From Massilia sp. MS-15 (GTDB lineage Bacteria > Pseudomonadota > Gammaproteobacteria > Burkholderiales > Burkholderiaceae_D): DNA of 64,000 bases. This document shows positions 16,964 through 24,129 of this stretch, one piece after another. Numbering within the stretch: the first letter of the stretch is position 1; the number at the start of each line of letters is the position of its first letter. A program made the position numbers and the translations under genes. A model generated the notes under the pieces. It was not told the DNA's origin, did not search any database, and saw nothing but the letters and a program-made list of their open reading frames with translations. The stretch is taken from positions 86,726 to 150,725 of the forward strand of contig NZ_JAIWIA010000038.1 in assembly GCF_020176695.1 (NCBI RefSeq), written 5' to 3'.

Positions 16964-18627
16964 ACATCCGATTCACCGAGCATCCACCGTCCGACCCGCT
17001 GCAGGAGGGCCGCGACGCCCAGGCCAGGAGCGCCGCCATCCTGGCCGCCGACGCGTTTCCCCCATACGAAGCCACGCTCACCGTGGACTACCGCTCGGCC
17101 GGCCGCACGCTGGTGGTCGGCTCCGCGGAGCAGGCCCTGCCGTGGGCCGACCGCCTGGCGGCGAGCCTGCCGGTCACCGTGCTGCTGCTCGACCAGCAGG
17201 ATGCGCTGCCGTCCCGGCCGTATCCGGTGCACGTGGCGCGCGCGGTGGCGCTGGCCGGCTGGCTGGGCGCCTTCGAGGCGCGCTGGCAGGCGCCCGGCCA
17301 GCCGGCCGGCCAGGGCCGCTTCGACCTGGTGCTGGACCTGGCCCCGAGCCGCCTGATTCCGAGCCACCAGCGGCCGCATGGCTACCATGCACCCGGCTAC
17401 GACGAAGCGGCCCGGCTGGGAGCGGTCGAGGCCATGCGCGAGATGGTGGGCGAGTTCGAGAAACCGAAGTATTTCGCCTACAAGGAGCGCAGCTGCGCCC
17501 ATGGACGCAACGGCCAGAAGGGCTGCAGCGCCTGCATCGAGATCTGCTCGGCCCAGGCCATTGCCGGCGACGGCGACCGGATCAAGGTCAATCCCTACCT
17601 GTGCGCCGGCTGCGGCGCCTGCTCCACCGTCTGCCCGACCGGTGCCATCAGCTATGCCTTCCCGCCGGCCGCGCTCACCGGCAGGCGCATGCAGGCGGCG
17701 CTGCGCGCCTTCCGCGAGGCCGGCGGCGCCGAGCCGGTGTTCCTGCTGCACGATCCCGAGCACGGCGCGGCCCTGCTGGGACAATTGGGGGAGGCCGTGC
17801 CGGGCCGGATCATCCCGCTCGCGCTGCAGCACACGGCATCGACCGGCATCGATGTCTGGCTGGCCGCCGTGGCCTACGGGGCGGCCGGGGTCGCGGTGCT
17901 GATGACCGGCCACGAAGCGCCCCAGTACGTGGCCGCGCTCGACCGGCAGATGGAGATCGCGCAGGCGGTGCTCGACGGTCTCGGCTACCAGGGCCCGCAC
18001 GTGCAACTGCTGCGGGTCGGCGCACCGGAAGAACTGGCGCTGGCGCTGCGTCATGCGCCGCGCGGCCAGGTGCCCGCCGAGCCGGCCGTGTTCCACCTGG
18101 CGAACGACAAGCGCAACTCGCTCGACTATGCGCTCGCCCACCTCCACCTGCACGCGCCGCGCCAGCCGGACCAGGTGGCGCTGCCGGCCGGCGCGCCCTT
18201 CGGGGCGCTCGAGGTCGACCGCAAGGCGTGCAGCCTGTGCATGTCCTGTGTCGGCGCCTGCCCGGCGGGCGCGCTACAGGATGGGCAGGGCGCACCGCTG
18301 CTGCGCTTCATCGAGCAGAACTGCGTGCAGTGCGGCCTGTGCGCCAGCACCTGCCCCGAGGACGCGATCACGCTGGTGCCGCGCCTGTCCTTCCAGGAGA
18401 CGCGCAAGCATGCAGTGGTGCTCAACGAATCGCAGCCCTTCCACTGCATCCGCTGCGACAAGCCTTTCGGCACGCTGCAGATGGTCGAGAACATGCTCGG
18501 CCGGCTGGCGGCGCATCCGGCCTTCAGTGGCCACCTCGACCGTTTGCGCATGTGCGGTGACTGCCGCGTGATCGACATGATGGAGCCGGCCGGCGAGATG
18601 CGCGTGACGGCCCTGAAGCGGGACTGA
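16960..18627 (+). CDS. Polyferredoxin-like 4Fe-4S protein of the formate dehydrogenase locus
   Basis: A 555-residue soluble protein. Two double-cluster ferredoxin regions are visible: the first at about 189-225 (CSACIEIC and CAGCGACSTVC), the second at about 424-466 (CSLCMSCVGAC and CVQCGLCASTC). A C-terminal C-I-R-C ... C-G-D-C pair (about 496-534) could bind a further metal. The N-terminal 170 residues and the middle part resemble nucleotide-binding alpha/beta folds without a clear motif. It starts within an ATGA overlap of the DUF3306 gene. Probably an electron-transfer or assembly partner in the cytoplasm. Confidence 0.85.
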   Translation: MNIRFTEHPPSDPLQEGRDAQARSAAILAADAFPPYEATLTVDYRSAGRTLVVGSAEQALPWADRLAASLPVTVLLLDQQDALPSRPYPVHVARAVALAGWLGAFEARWQAPGQPAGQGRFDLVLDLAPSRLIPSHQRPHGYHAPGYDEAARLGAVEAMREMVGEFEKPKYFAYKERSCAHGRNGQKGCSACIEICSAQAIAGDGDRIKVNPYLCAGCGACSTVCPTGAISYAFPPAALTGRRMQAALRAFREAGGAEPVFLLHDPEHGAALLGQLGEAVPGRIIPLALQHTASTGIDVWLAAVAYGAAGVAVLMTGHEAPQYVAALDRQMEIAQAVLDGLGYQGPHVQLLRVGAPEELALALRHAPRGQVPAEPAVFHLANDKRNSLDYALAHLHLHAPRQPDQVALPAGAPFGALEVDRKACSLCMSCVGACPAGALQDGQGAPLLRFIEQNCVQCGLCASTCPEDAITLVPRLSFQETRKHAVVLNESQPFHCIRCDKPFGTLQMVENMLGRLAAHPAFSGHLDRLRMCGDCRVIDMMEPAGEMRVTALKRD

Positions 18628-18640
18628 CCCAGGAGACACC

Positions 18641-20341
18641 ATGACGCCAACCCAGCGCTTCCTGCAGGCGCGCGACTTCCTGCTGCAGCACCGTCTCGAC
18701 TACGAGACCGCCTATTGCGACTACCGCGCACCCCAGCTCGACCGCTTCAACTGGGCGCTCGACTATTTTGACCAGATGGCAAAAAACAACGGGGCGCCCG
18801 CGCTCTGGGTAGTCGAGGAGGATGGCAGCGAGCACAAGGTTTCCTTCGCCGACATGGCGGCGCGCTCCAGCCAGGTGGCCGAGTACCTGCGCCTGTGCGG
18901 GGTGAACCGGGGCGACCGCGTGCTGCTGATGCTGCCGAACCGGGTCGAGCTGTGGGAGACCATGCTGGCCGGGATCAAGCTCGGCGCGGTGCTGGTGCCG
19001 ACCACCATGCTGGTCTCCGGCGCCGACCTGCAGGACCGGCTCGAGCGCGGCCAGGTCAGGCATGTCGTGGCCCTGGCCTCGGAAGCGCACAAGTTCGAGG
19101 GCATGGCGGGCAGTTTCACCCGTATCGCGGTCGGCTGCCAGGGTGCTGCCTCGAAGCCGGAGGGGTGGCACGATTTCGAGGACAGCCGCGGCGTGCTGTC
19201 GGTGTTCAGCCCGCACGGGGACACCCGGGCCACCGATCCCCTGCTGCTGTACTTTACCTCCGGCACCACGGCCAAGCCCAAGCTGGTGCTGCACAGCCAC
19301 CAGAGCTATCCGGTGGGTCACCTGTCGACCATGTACTGGATCGGCCTGCAGCCGGGCGACCTGCACTGGAACATCTCCTCGCCCGGCTGGGCCAAGCATG
19401 CGTGGAGCTGCTTCTTCGCGCCCTGGAACGCGGGCGCCACCATCTTCGTCTACAACTACGAGCGCTTTTCCAGCAAGGCGGCGCTGGACACCATCGTGCG
19501 CTGCGGCGTCACCTCGCTGTGCGCGCCGCCCACCGTGTGGCGCATGATGATCAAGGAAGACCTGTCGGCCTGGCGCCCGCCGCTGCGCGAACTGGTGGGT
19601 GCGGGCGAACCGCTCAATCCGGAAGTGATCGAGCAGGTGGAGCAGGCCTGGGGCATCCGCATCCGCGACGGCTTCGGCCAGTCGGAAAGCACCTGCCAGA
19701 TCGGGAACCCGCCCGGCCAGCCGCTCAAGCCCGGTTCGATGGGTCGGCCGCTGCCTGGTTACCGGGTGCAACTGCTCGATATCGACGACCAGCCGGCCGA
19801 GGAAGGCGAGATCGCGCTCGCGCTCGATCCGGCCCCGCTCGGCCTCATGCTGTGCTACGAGGGCGACGAGGAAAAGACCGCCGCCGTCATGCGTGCCGGC
19901 CACTACCACACGGGCGATACCGCCACCGTCGACGGCGACGGCTATTACTTCTACGTCGGGCGCAACGACGACGTCTTCAAGTCGTCCGACTACCGAATCA
20001 GCCCGTTCGAACTGGAGAGCGTGCTGATCGAGCACGAGGACGTGCTGGAAGCGGCCATCGTGCCGAGCCCGGACCCGCTGCGGCTGTCGGTGCCGAAGGC
20101 GTTCATCACGCTGCGCCAGGGCGTCGCGCCTTCGCGCGAGCTGGCCGGCGCGCTGTTCGCCTTCGCGCGCGCGCGCCTCGCGCCCTACAAGCGCATCCGG
20201 CGCATCGAGTTCCGCGAGCTGCCCAAGACGATCTCGGGCAAGATCCGGCGCGTCGAACTGCGCCGGGAAGAAGCCGGACGCGCCGCCGCGGATGGGCAGG
20301 GGCAGGGCGTGGAATACCGCGAGGAAGAGTTCCCCGCCTGA
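18641..20341 (+). CDS. AMP-forming acyl-/aryl-CoA synthetase
   Basis: A 566-residue ANL-superfamily ligase that activates a carboxylic acid with ATP and CoA. Core motifs: the P-loop-like YFTSGTTAKPK (about residues 204-214), GWAKHAWSCFFAPW, GAGEPLNPE, GFGQSEST, YHTGDTATVDGDGYYFYVGR and a C-terminal P-K-T-I-S-G-K-I-R-R with the catalytic lysine. The sequence resembles the medium-chain/benzoate/2-aminobenzoate-CoA ligase branch. AGGAGA precedes the ATG, 13 bases after the polyferredoxin gene, so it is co-transcribed with the FDH genes although functionally unrelated. It could supply the ligase missing from the aryl-CoA cluster at 36 kb. Confidence 0.88.
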   Translation: MTPTQRFLQARDFLLQHRLDYETAYCDYRAPQLDRFNWALDYFDQMAKNNGAPALWVVEEDGSEHKVSFADMAARSSQVAEYLRLCGVNRGDRVLLMLPNRVELWETMLAGIKLGAVLVPTTMLVSGADLQDRLERGQVRHVVALASEAHKFEGMAGSFTRIAVGCQGAASKPEGWHDFEDSRGVLSVFSPHGDTRATDPLLLYFTSGTTAKPKLVLHSHQSYPVGHLSTMYWIGLQPGDLHWNISSPGWAKHAWSCFFAPWNAGATIFVYNYERFSSKAALDTIVRCGVTSLCAPPTVWRMMIKEDLSAWRPPLRELVGAGEPLNPEVIEQVEQAWGIRIRDGFGQSESTCQIGNPPGQPLKPGSMGRPLPGYRVQLLDIDDQPAEEGEIALALDPAPLGLMLCYEGDEEKTAAVMRAGHYHTGDTATVDGDGYYFYVGRNDDVFKSSDYRISPFELESVLIEHEDVLEAAIVPSPDPLRLSVPKAFITLRQGVAPSRELAGALFAFARARLAPYKRIRRIEFRELPKTISGKIRRVELRREEAGRAAADGQGQGVEYREEEFPA

Positions 20342-20388
20342 ACGGTGCTGCCCTACGGCGGCGCGCCCGGCGCCTGGCGCAGGCTCGG

Positions 20389-20416
20389 TTGACGAAAAAA
20401 CCAGGTGGTATATACT
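20389..20416 (+). promoter_or_regulatory. Sigma-70-type promoter of the stress island
   Basis: TTGACG (20389-20394), a 16-base spacer with a run of six A, and TATACT (20411-20416). This is the best promoter match in the window. Transcription would begin near 20423, giving a leader of about 350 bases before the first gene at 20774. Confidence 0.65.
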
Positions 20417-20635
20417 GGTCCGGTATCCAATCCGATGAGTTCCGACCCGAACATGCGCAGCATCCTCCATCACGGCATCCGTTGTACCTCCAGCGTGCGA
20501 ACCCCGCGCGCTGGTGCCGTTGGCGCTGCCCGGGTTGCAGACCATTTCCGCCACCATCCGCTGTCGCTCGGACTGAGCGTCTTCCACGCCCGTCTCGCGC
20601 AGCGATCGACGCGCGATCTCGCCTGCCTCTCCTGA

Positions 20636-20666
20636 GCTCGGCGAGAGCCTCCGGGCTCTCCCGAGC
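20636..20666 (+). other. Strong RNA hairpin in the long 5' leader
   Basis: GCTCGG-C-GAGAGCC, loop TCCG, GGCTCTC-CCGAGC: a 13-bp stem with one bulged C. No T-run follows, so it is not a standard terminator. It lies in the 432-base noncoding region 20342-20773, which has no supported gene: a 66-codon frame at 20435-20635 lacks a ribosome site. Confidence 0.55.
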
Positions 20667-20742
20667 GTCCACCACAAGCATCGTCTGAAGCGCTGCGCAT
20701 CTGCTGAAGCAGGTGCCGCGGCACGCCATTCGTTCCTGTTGG

Positions 20743-20761
20743 CCAGCCCGCATCGGGCTGG
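20743..20761 (+). promoter_or_regulatory. Start-proximal hairpin shared by both GreA-like genes, copy 1
   Basis: CCAGCCCG-CAT-CGGGCTGG forms a perfect 8-bp stem directly next to the GGGAAAGG ribosome site, 12 bases before the ATG at 20774. The block GGCCAGCCC-N-GGGCTGGGAAAGGCA recurs before the second paralogue at 23145. Possible translational control element. Confidence 0.55.
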
Positions 20762-20773
20762 GAAAGGCAAACC

Positions 20774-21220
20774 ATGTGTACCCAAACCTACCTCAGCCAG
20801 CGCGACCTGGCTGTCCTGACACGTCTCATACGGGCGCGCTCGACCGATCCCGAACGGATCGAGGCCGCCGTGCGCCGCCTCGCGAGCCTGACCGCGCTCG
20901 CGCGCGCGCTTCCCAGCGGCGGCGACGTCGGCAGCGGGGGGCGCCGTGTCGCGCTCGGGTCGAGCGTGCGCTACCGCATCGCTTCCTGCGGCACCGGCGT
21001 CCATCCACGCCTGCCGGGAGGCGCCGACATCGATGCGATCGTGATCGCCTGCCCCCAGGATGCGCAGGCCATGGCGCCGCGCGTCCCGGTGCTGGCCCCG
21101 CTTGCGCTGGGCCTGCTTGGCCACGCCGAGGGCTGCACGGTCGACATCGCGCTCGCGTTTGGACGCAGCCTGCGCCTGGAAATCGTCGAGGTGCAGCCGG
21201 CGCCACACCTGCCGTGCTGA
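20774..21220 (+). CDS. GreA/Rnk-like protein (GreA/GreB C-terminal-type domain)
   Basis: A 148-residue protein. The C-terminal 65 residues fit the FKBP-like domain of GreA/GreB and Rnk: a strand-turn with V-P-V-L-A-P-L-A-L-G-L-L-G-H-A-E-G-C and then L-R-L-E-I-V-E-V. The helical N-terminus starts MCTQTYLSQRDLAVLTRLI, which resembles the short N-terminal arm of Rnk rather than the long GreA coiled coil. Members bind RNA polymerase. It is the first gene after the long leader and has a paralogue at 23145. A role in transcription under stress is inferred from the fold and the neighbouring universal stress proteins. Confidence 0.7.
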   Translation: MCTQTYLSQRDLAVLTRLIRARSTDPERIEAAVRRLASLTALARALPSGGDVGSGGRRVALGSSVRYRIASCGTGVHPRLPGGADIDAIVIACPQDAQAMAPRVPVLAPLALGLLGHAEGCTVDIALAFGRSLRLEIVEVQPAPHLPC

Positions 21221-21291
21221 TGTCTCGCGCGATGCCGGTGCGCGGCATCGGACGTCCCCGTCACCTGTCACCAACGCAAGAAGGAGATGCC

Positions 21292-21489
21292 ATGAGCGAT
21301 CAAGAGCACAAGCCGGCGCCCGGGCCGCAGCCCGGCCCCGTGGAACGCATCGCCGCCGCAGGCCAGCGTAGCGCGGCCCTGCGGCGCCAGCTGGACGACG
21401 CGCTGCAGGAGCTGGCCTACCGGCAGCGCGTCGCGGCGCTCGCACGCCACGCCCCGAACAAGGCCGTCCAGGGAGGGTACCGTGCGTAG
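21292..21489 (+). CDS. Small hypothetical protein of the stress island
   Basis: A 65-residue charged protein with an excellent ribosome site (AAGGAGATG). A Pro-rich N-terminus is followed by a probable helix with Arg/Leu/Gln heptads (RSAALRRQLDDALQELAYRQ). The stop overlaps the GTG start of the universal stress protein by eight bases, so expression is coupled. No family recognised. Confidence 0.6.
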   Translation: MSDQEHKPAPGPQPGPVERIAAAGQRSAALRRQLDDALQELAYRQRVAALARHAPNKAVQGGYRA

Positions 21490-22399
21490 CATCGACCGGA
21501 TCCTGCTGGCCATCCATGGCACCCATCCCGGACGGGTCGAAACGCGGGCCGCGCTGCTGGCGCCCGCGCTGGGCATCGATGCCTTCGATGTGCTGGCCCT
21601 GCACTGGGCCGGCACCGGGGTGCGTCCCGCCACCGCCTACAGCCACGTCCAGGTCGACGGCGGCAGGCTCAGGGCGCTGGTCGAGGGCGAGCCCAGGGAA
21701 CTCGGCGCCTTCGCGGCCCCCGGGGAGCTGGACAAGGTGTGGACGGTCCGGCGCGGCCGTCCGGCCGACGTCATCGCCGGCACCGCAGACAGCATCGGGG
21801 CCGACCTGACCCTGATGGCGGGCAGCGGCCGGCCGCACCTGCCACTATGGGCGCGGCCCTCGCGCGACGCCGACGTGGTACGCCTGTGCCGTGGGGCCAT
21901 GCTGCTGGTGCATGGCGAACCGCGCCACGAATACCGCAGCGTGGTGGTGGCCACCGACTTCTCGCGCGCCTCGCTGGCGGCGGCGCGCACGGCGGCGCTG
22001 CTCGCGCCCGACGCCCGCTTCGTCTTCGTGCATGCCTTCCAGCAGCCGGAAACGGCCATGATGCACGACCTGGAATTGCCGCCGCGCGTCATCCGTTCCT
22101 ACCGCGAGCAGGGCTGGGAAGCCGCGCGCAGGAAGCTCGACGAGTTCGTCGCGCTGTTCCTGCGCGATGTGCCGCCCGGCCGGCGCGAAGTGCATGCCGG
22201 ACGTGCCGTCGACGTCATCCGCGACTGCGTGCGGCGCCAGCAGGCCGACCTGCTGGTGCTGGGACGCGGCGCCTGCCATCCGGGCGCGCGGCTGTCCAGC
22301 AGCAAGGTGATGCAAAAGCTGATGGACGAGGGAGCATGCGACCTGCTCGTGGGGCCGGACCGGCCAGGCGACGGCAGCGACCGGCGCCTGGCGGCCTGA
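21482..22399 (+). CDS. Universal stress protein, tandem UspA domains
   Basis: A 305-residue protein starting at GTG 21482 with AGGGAGG upstream. Two Usp domains are visible. The first (about 1-145) begins R-I-L-L-A-I-H-G and is divergent. The second (about 150-295) begins SVVVATDFSRASLAAARTAALLAPD and ends with ADLLVLGRGACHPGARLSSSKVMQKLMDEGACDLLV. The second domain keeps a G-x-G-like nucleotide-binding turn. Cytoplasmic. Tandem Usp proteins usually respond to starvation or oxygen stress; here it sits between two GreA-like genes. Confidence 0.85.
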   Translation: MRSIDRILLAIHGTHPGRVETRAALLAPALGIDAFDVLALHWAGTGVRPATAYSHVQVDGGRLRALVEGEPRELGAFAAPGELDKVWTVRRGRPADVIAGTADSIGADLTLMAGSGRPHLPLWARPSRDADVVRLCRGAMLLVHGEPRHEYRSVVVATDFSRASLAAARTAALLAPDARFVFVHAFQQPETAMMHDLELPPRVIRSYREQGWEAARRKLDEFVALFLRDVPPGRREVHAGRAVDVIRDCVRRQQADLLVLGRGACHPGARLSSSKVMQKLMDEGACDLLVGPDRPGDGSDRRLAA

Positions 22400-22437
22400 A
22401 GAACGCAACAAGCCAGCATCGATCGAGGAGGAATGAT

Positions 22438-23166
22438 GTGGTCACCGAAACCTGCTCCCTGCCGCTGGAGAGCGGCGCGGTCCGGCCTGGCGGCGAAATG
22501 CTCGTGCTCCACTGGCAAGCGCATCCTTGCGGGCCGGTGAGGCATAACGCCGCGCGCGCGCTCGGGGCGCTCAGGGCGCCCGACGGCGGCGCGCGACCCG
22601 TGCTGCTGGTGCGTAGCGGCTTGCCGCGGCCCTATCGTGGCGGCCAGGCGCTGTTCCCGACCGACCTCTCGCGGTCTTCGCTGGACAGTCTGCGGTGCGC
22701 CATGGGCATGCTGCCGCCGATGCGCTTCACGCTCCTGCACGGCTGCCGCGTCAGCGGAGAAGGCAGCATGCGTGCCGCGGGCGTCGGCGACGCCGCGCTC
22801 GATGCCTGCCGCCGCCGCAGCGAAGCCGCCGCGCGCGCGGCCGGCCAGCGCTTCGCCGCGCAACTGGAAGAGGGCGAGGTCCGCCCGATGCTCGCGCTGC
22901 AGCGCCAGCCGTGGTACGCGGTGGTGGCCGGGCATGCCGCCATGGCGCGGCCGGACGTGCTGGTGCTGTCCCAGGCCGCAAGCGGCCCATGGGCGGCGTG
23001 GCGCTGGCGGGCGCACGTGCGTGCGCTGCTGGCCCGCACCGGGTGCGACCTGCTGTTGCTGCCGTGCGTGCGCGGCCCGTACCCCGGCCTGCGGCCGGTT
23101 TCCTTAACGTCGGCCAGCCCTGCCCGGGCTGGGAAAGGCATCGTATGTGCTCCAGGCAGACCCTGA
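22438..23166 (+). CDS. Universal stress protein with degenerate first half
   Basis: About 242 residues. GAGGAGG at 22425-22431 fits a GTG start at 22438; ATGs at 22433 and 22436 lie in other frames that lead nowhere. The Usp-like domain spans about residues 65-215: A-L-F-P-T-D-L-S-R-S-S-L-D-S-L, then RPDVLVLSQAASGPW and LLARTGCDLLLLPC. The first 60 residues look like the remains of another Usp domain. The end overlaps the next GreA-like gene by 22 bases, and the shared hairpin lies inside its last codons. If the ancestral stop was the out-of-frame TAA at 23105, a late frameshift extended the tail. Confidence 0.72.
   Translation: MVTETCSLPLESGAVRPGGEMLVLHWQAHPCGPVRHNAARALGALRAPDGGARPVLLVRSGLPRPYRGGQALFPTDLSRSSLDSLRCAMGMLPPMRFTLLHGCRVSGEGSMRAAGVGDAALDACRRRSEAAARAAGQRFAAQLEEGEVRPMLALQRQPWYAVVAGHAAMARPDVLVLSQAASGPWAAWRWRAHVRALLARTGCDLLLLPCVRGPYPGLRPVSLTSASPARAGKGIVCAPGRP
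23114..23132 (+). promoter_or_regulatory. Start-proximal hairpin shared by both GreA-like genes, copy 2
   Basis: CCAGCCC-TGCCC-GGGCTGG, a 7-bp stem next to GGGAAAGG, 12 bases before the ATG at 23145. It has the same arm sequence and distance to the start codon as copy 1 at 20743, although the surrounding bases differ and this copy lies in the 3' end of another gene. Confidence 0.55.
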
Positions 23167-23483
23167 GCCAGCACGATCTGGCCATCCTCCACCGCTTCGC
23201 GCGCGAGCACGGCATCGGCGCCGACGCGCGCGACACCAGCGCGATCCTGATCGCCTGCCCGTATGACGCGCATGTCCTGCTGGCGCGGGTGACCATCCTG
23301 TCGCCGCTGGCACTGGGGCTGCTCGGGCATGCCGAAGGATGCAGCGTCGCGATCGAGCTGCCGCACGGGCATGCGATGCAGGTCGACATCGTCGGCGTGG
23401 AAGGGCCGGCACGCATGGCGCATGCGGCGCCGCTGGTCTCGCTGAATGCCTATGCCGGCCACGCGCGACAGGGGACGGCATGA
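23145..23483 (+). CDS. GreA/Rnk-like protein, shorter paralogue
   Basis: A 112-residue paralogue of the protein at 20774. It starts MCSRQTLSQHDLAILHRF and shares the block ILIACPYDAHVLLARV, then SPLALGLLGHAEGCSVAIEL. It lacks about 40 residues of the N-terminal region of its relative, and its tail differs. The GGGAAAGG ribosome site and the preceding hairpin are conserved between the two genes. Its gene overlaps the universal stress gene upstream. Confidence 0.65.
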   Translation: MCSRQTLSQHDLAILHRFAREHGIGADARDTSAILIACPYDAHVLLARVTILSPLALGLLGHAEGCSVAIELPHGHAMQVDIVGVEGPARMAHAAPLVSLNAYAGHARQGTA

Positions 23484-23605
23484 TGCCTGTTACTTCCACC
23501 GGCATCTACCGGTCAGGCCGGACGCGGGGCCACGCCGGCCTTGCGCTGGCTCGGGCTTGCGCCGGCGCCGGCTGCCCACGCGCCGCGCTGCAGGTTCCGA
23601 GCTAG
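23480..23605 (+). CDS. Possible 41-residue peptide
   Basis: An ATG overlapping the preceding stop opens a 41-codon frame starting MMPVTSTGIYRSGRTRGHAG. GGGGA lies upstream. The product is Gly/Ala/Arg-rich with no recognised feature, and may not be translated. Listed because it would be coupled to the GreA-like gene. Confidence 0.2.
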   Translation: MMPVTSTGIYRSGRTRGHAGLALARACAGAGCPRAALQVPS

Positions 23606-23619
23606 CTGGCAAGCACGAT

Positions 23620-23639
23620 CCGCGGCCCGGAGGCCGCGG
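23620..23639 (+). terminator. GC-rich hairpin between stress-island genes
   Basis: CCGCGGCC-CGGA-GGCCGCGG, a perfect 8-bp stem with a four-base loop, in the gap before the gene at 23680. No T-run follows. It could attenuate or process the transcript rather than terminate it fully. Confidence 0.35.
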
Positions 23640-23679
23640 CATGACGATGCCCCGCCTGGGGCGAACTGGAGGAAAATCG

Positions 23680-24129
23680 ATGTCAATGTACCGACCGGGA
23701 TTGTTTGACCGGGATGCGGCGCTGCGCGCCAGGCAACGCATGGAGCAGAGGGTGGAGCGGCGCAGCAAGCGGCGTCTTGCGAAACACCTGTTGGAGCGCA
23801 AGGCGCAATGGCGGCGCAATGTGCTCAAGGCCTTGGCCGTCACGCTGGCGGCGCTGCTGGCCGGGCAGCTGATGTTCGGCGAGGTCGCCGCGGCGGCCCA
23901 GCCTGGCGGCACGCCGCCTGCGCCGTGCGCAGAGGCGCCGCGCGTCGTCTGGGCGTCGGGTGAACGTGCGCGGCCCGGTCACCCAATCGGGTTCTGCACA
24001 AGCTGGCGCACCAGCTTCGCGATCGACTCCATCTGCCGGGAATGCAGCGCGCAGGTGCAGGGGCGCGCGCGCCCGCGCCAGCTGCTGAGCGGCCACTGGG
24101 TACCGCGCTGCGGAGCCGACGATGGCTGA
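23680..24129 (+). CDS. Hypothetical single-pass membrane protein, Cys-containing tail
   Basis: A 149-residue protein with a strong site (GGAGGAAAA). The first 50 residues are very basic and helical (RQRMEQRVERRSKRRLAKHL). One transmembrane helix follows (about 50-68, ALAVTLAALLAGQLMFG), then an 80-residue tail with five cysteines, including C-R-E-C. If the positive-inside rule holds, the basic part is cytoplasmic and the Cys tail periplasmic. Overlaps the next gene by eight bases. No family recognised. Confidence 0.55.
   Translation: MSMYRPGLFDRDAALRARQRMEQRVERRSKRRLAKHLLERKAQWRRNVLKALAVTLAALLAGQLMFGEVAAAAQPGGTPPAPCAEAPRVVWASGERARPGHPIGFCTSWRTSFAIDSICRECSAQVQGRARPRQLLSGHWVPRCGADDG

Noticed and set aside
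20435..20635. A 66-codon frame just after the stress-island promoter
   Set aside because: No ribosome site, Arg/His/Ser-rich composition, and the ATG is only about 12 bases from the predicted transcription start.
18524..21838. A 1104-codon minus-strand frame spanning several plus-strand genes
   Set aside because: It runs across gene boundaries, the promoter and the leader of the stress island, and shows no domain. A by-product of G/C-rich codons.
22433..22438. ATGATG as the start of the second Usp gene
   Set aside because: These ATGs are in frames that do not give a Usp sequence; the GTG at 22438 does and has proper spacing to GAGGAGG.
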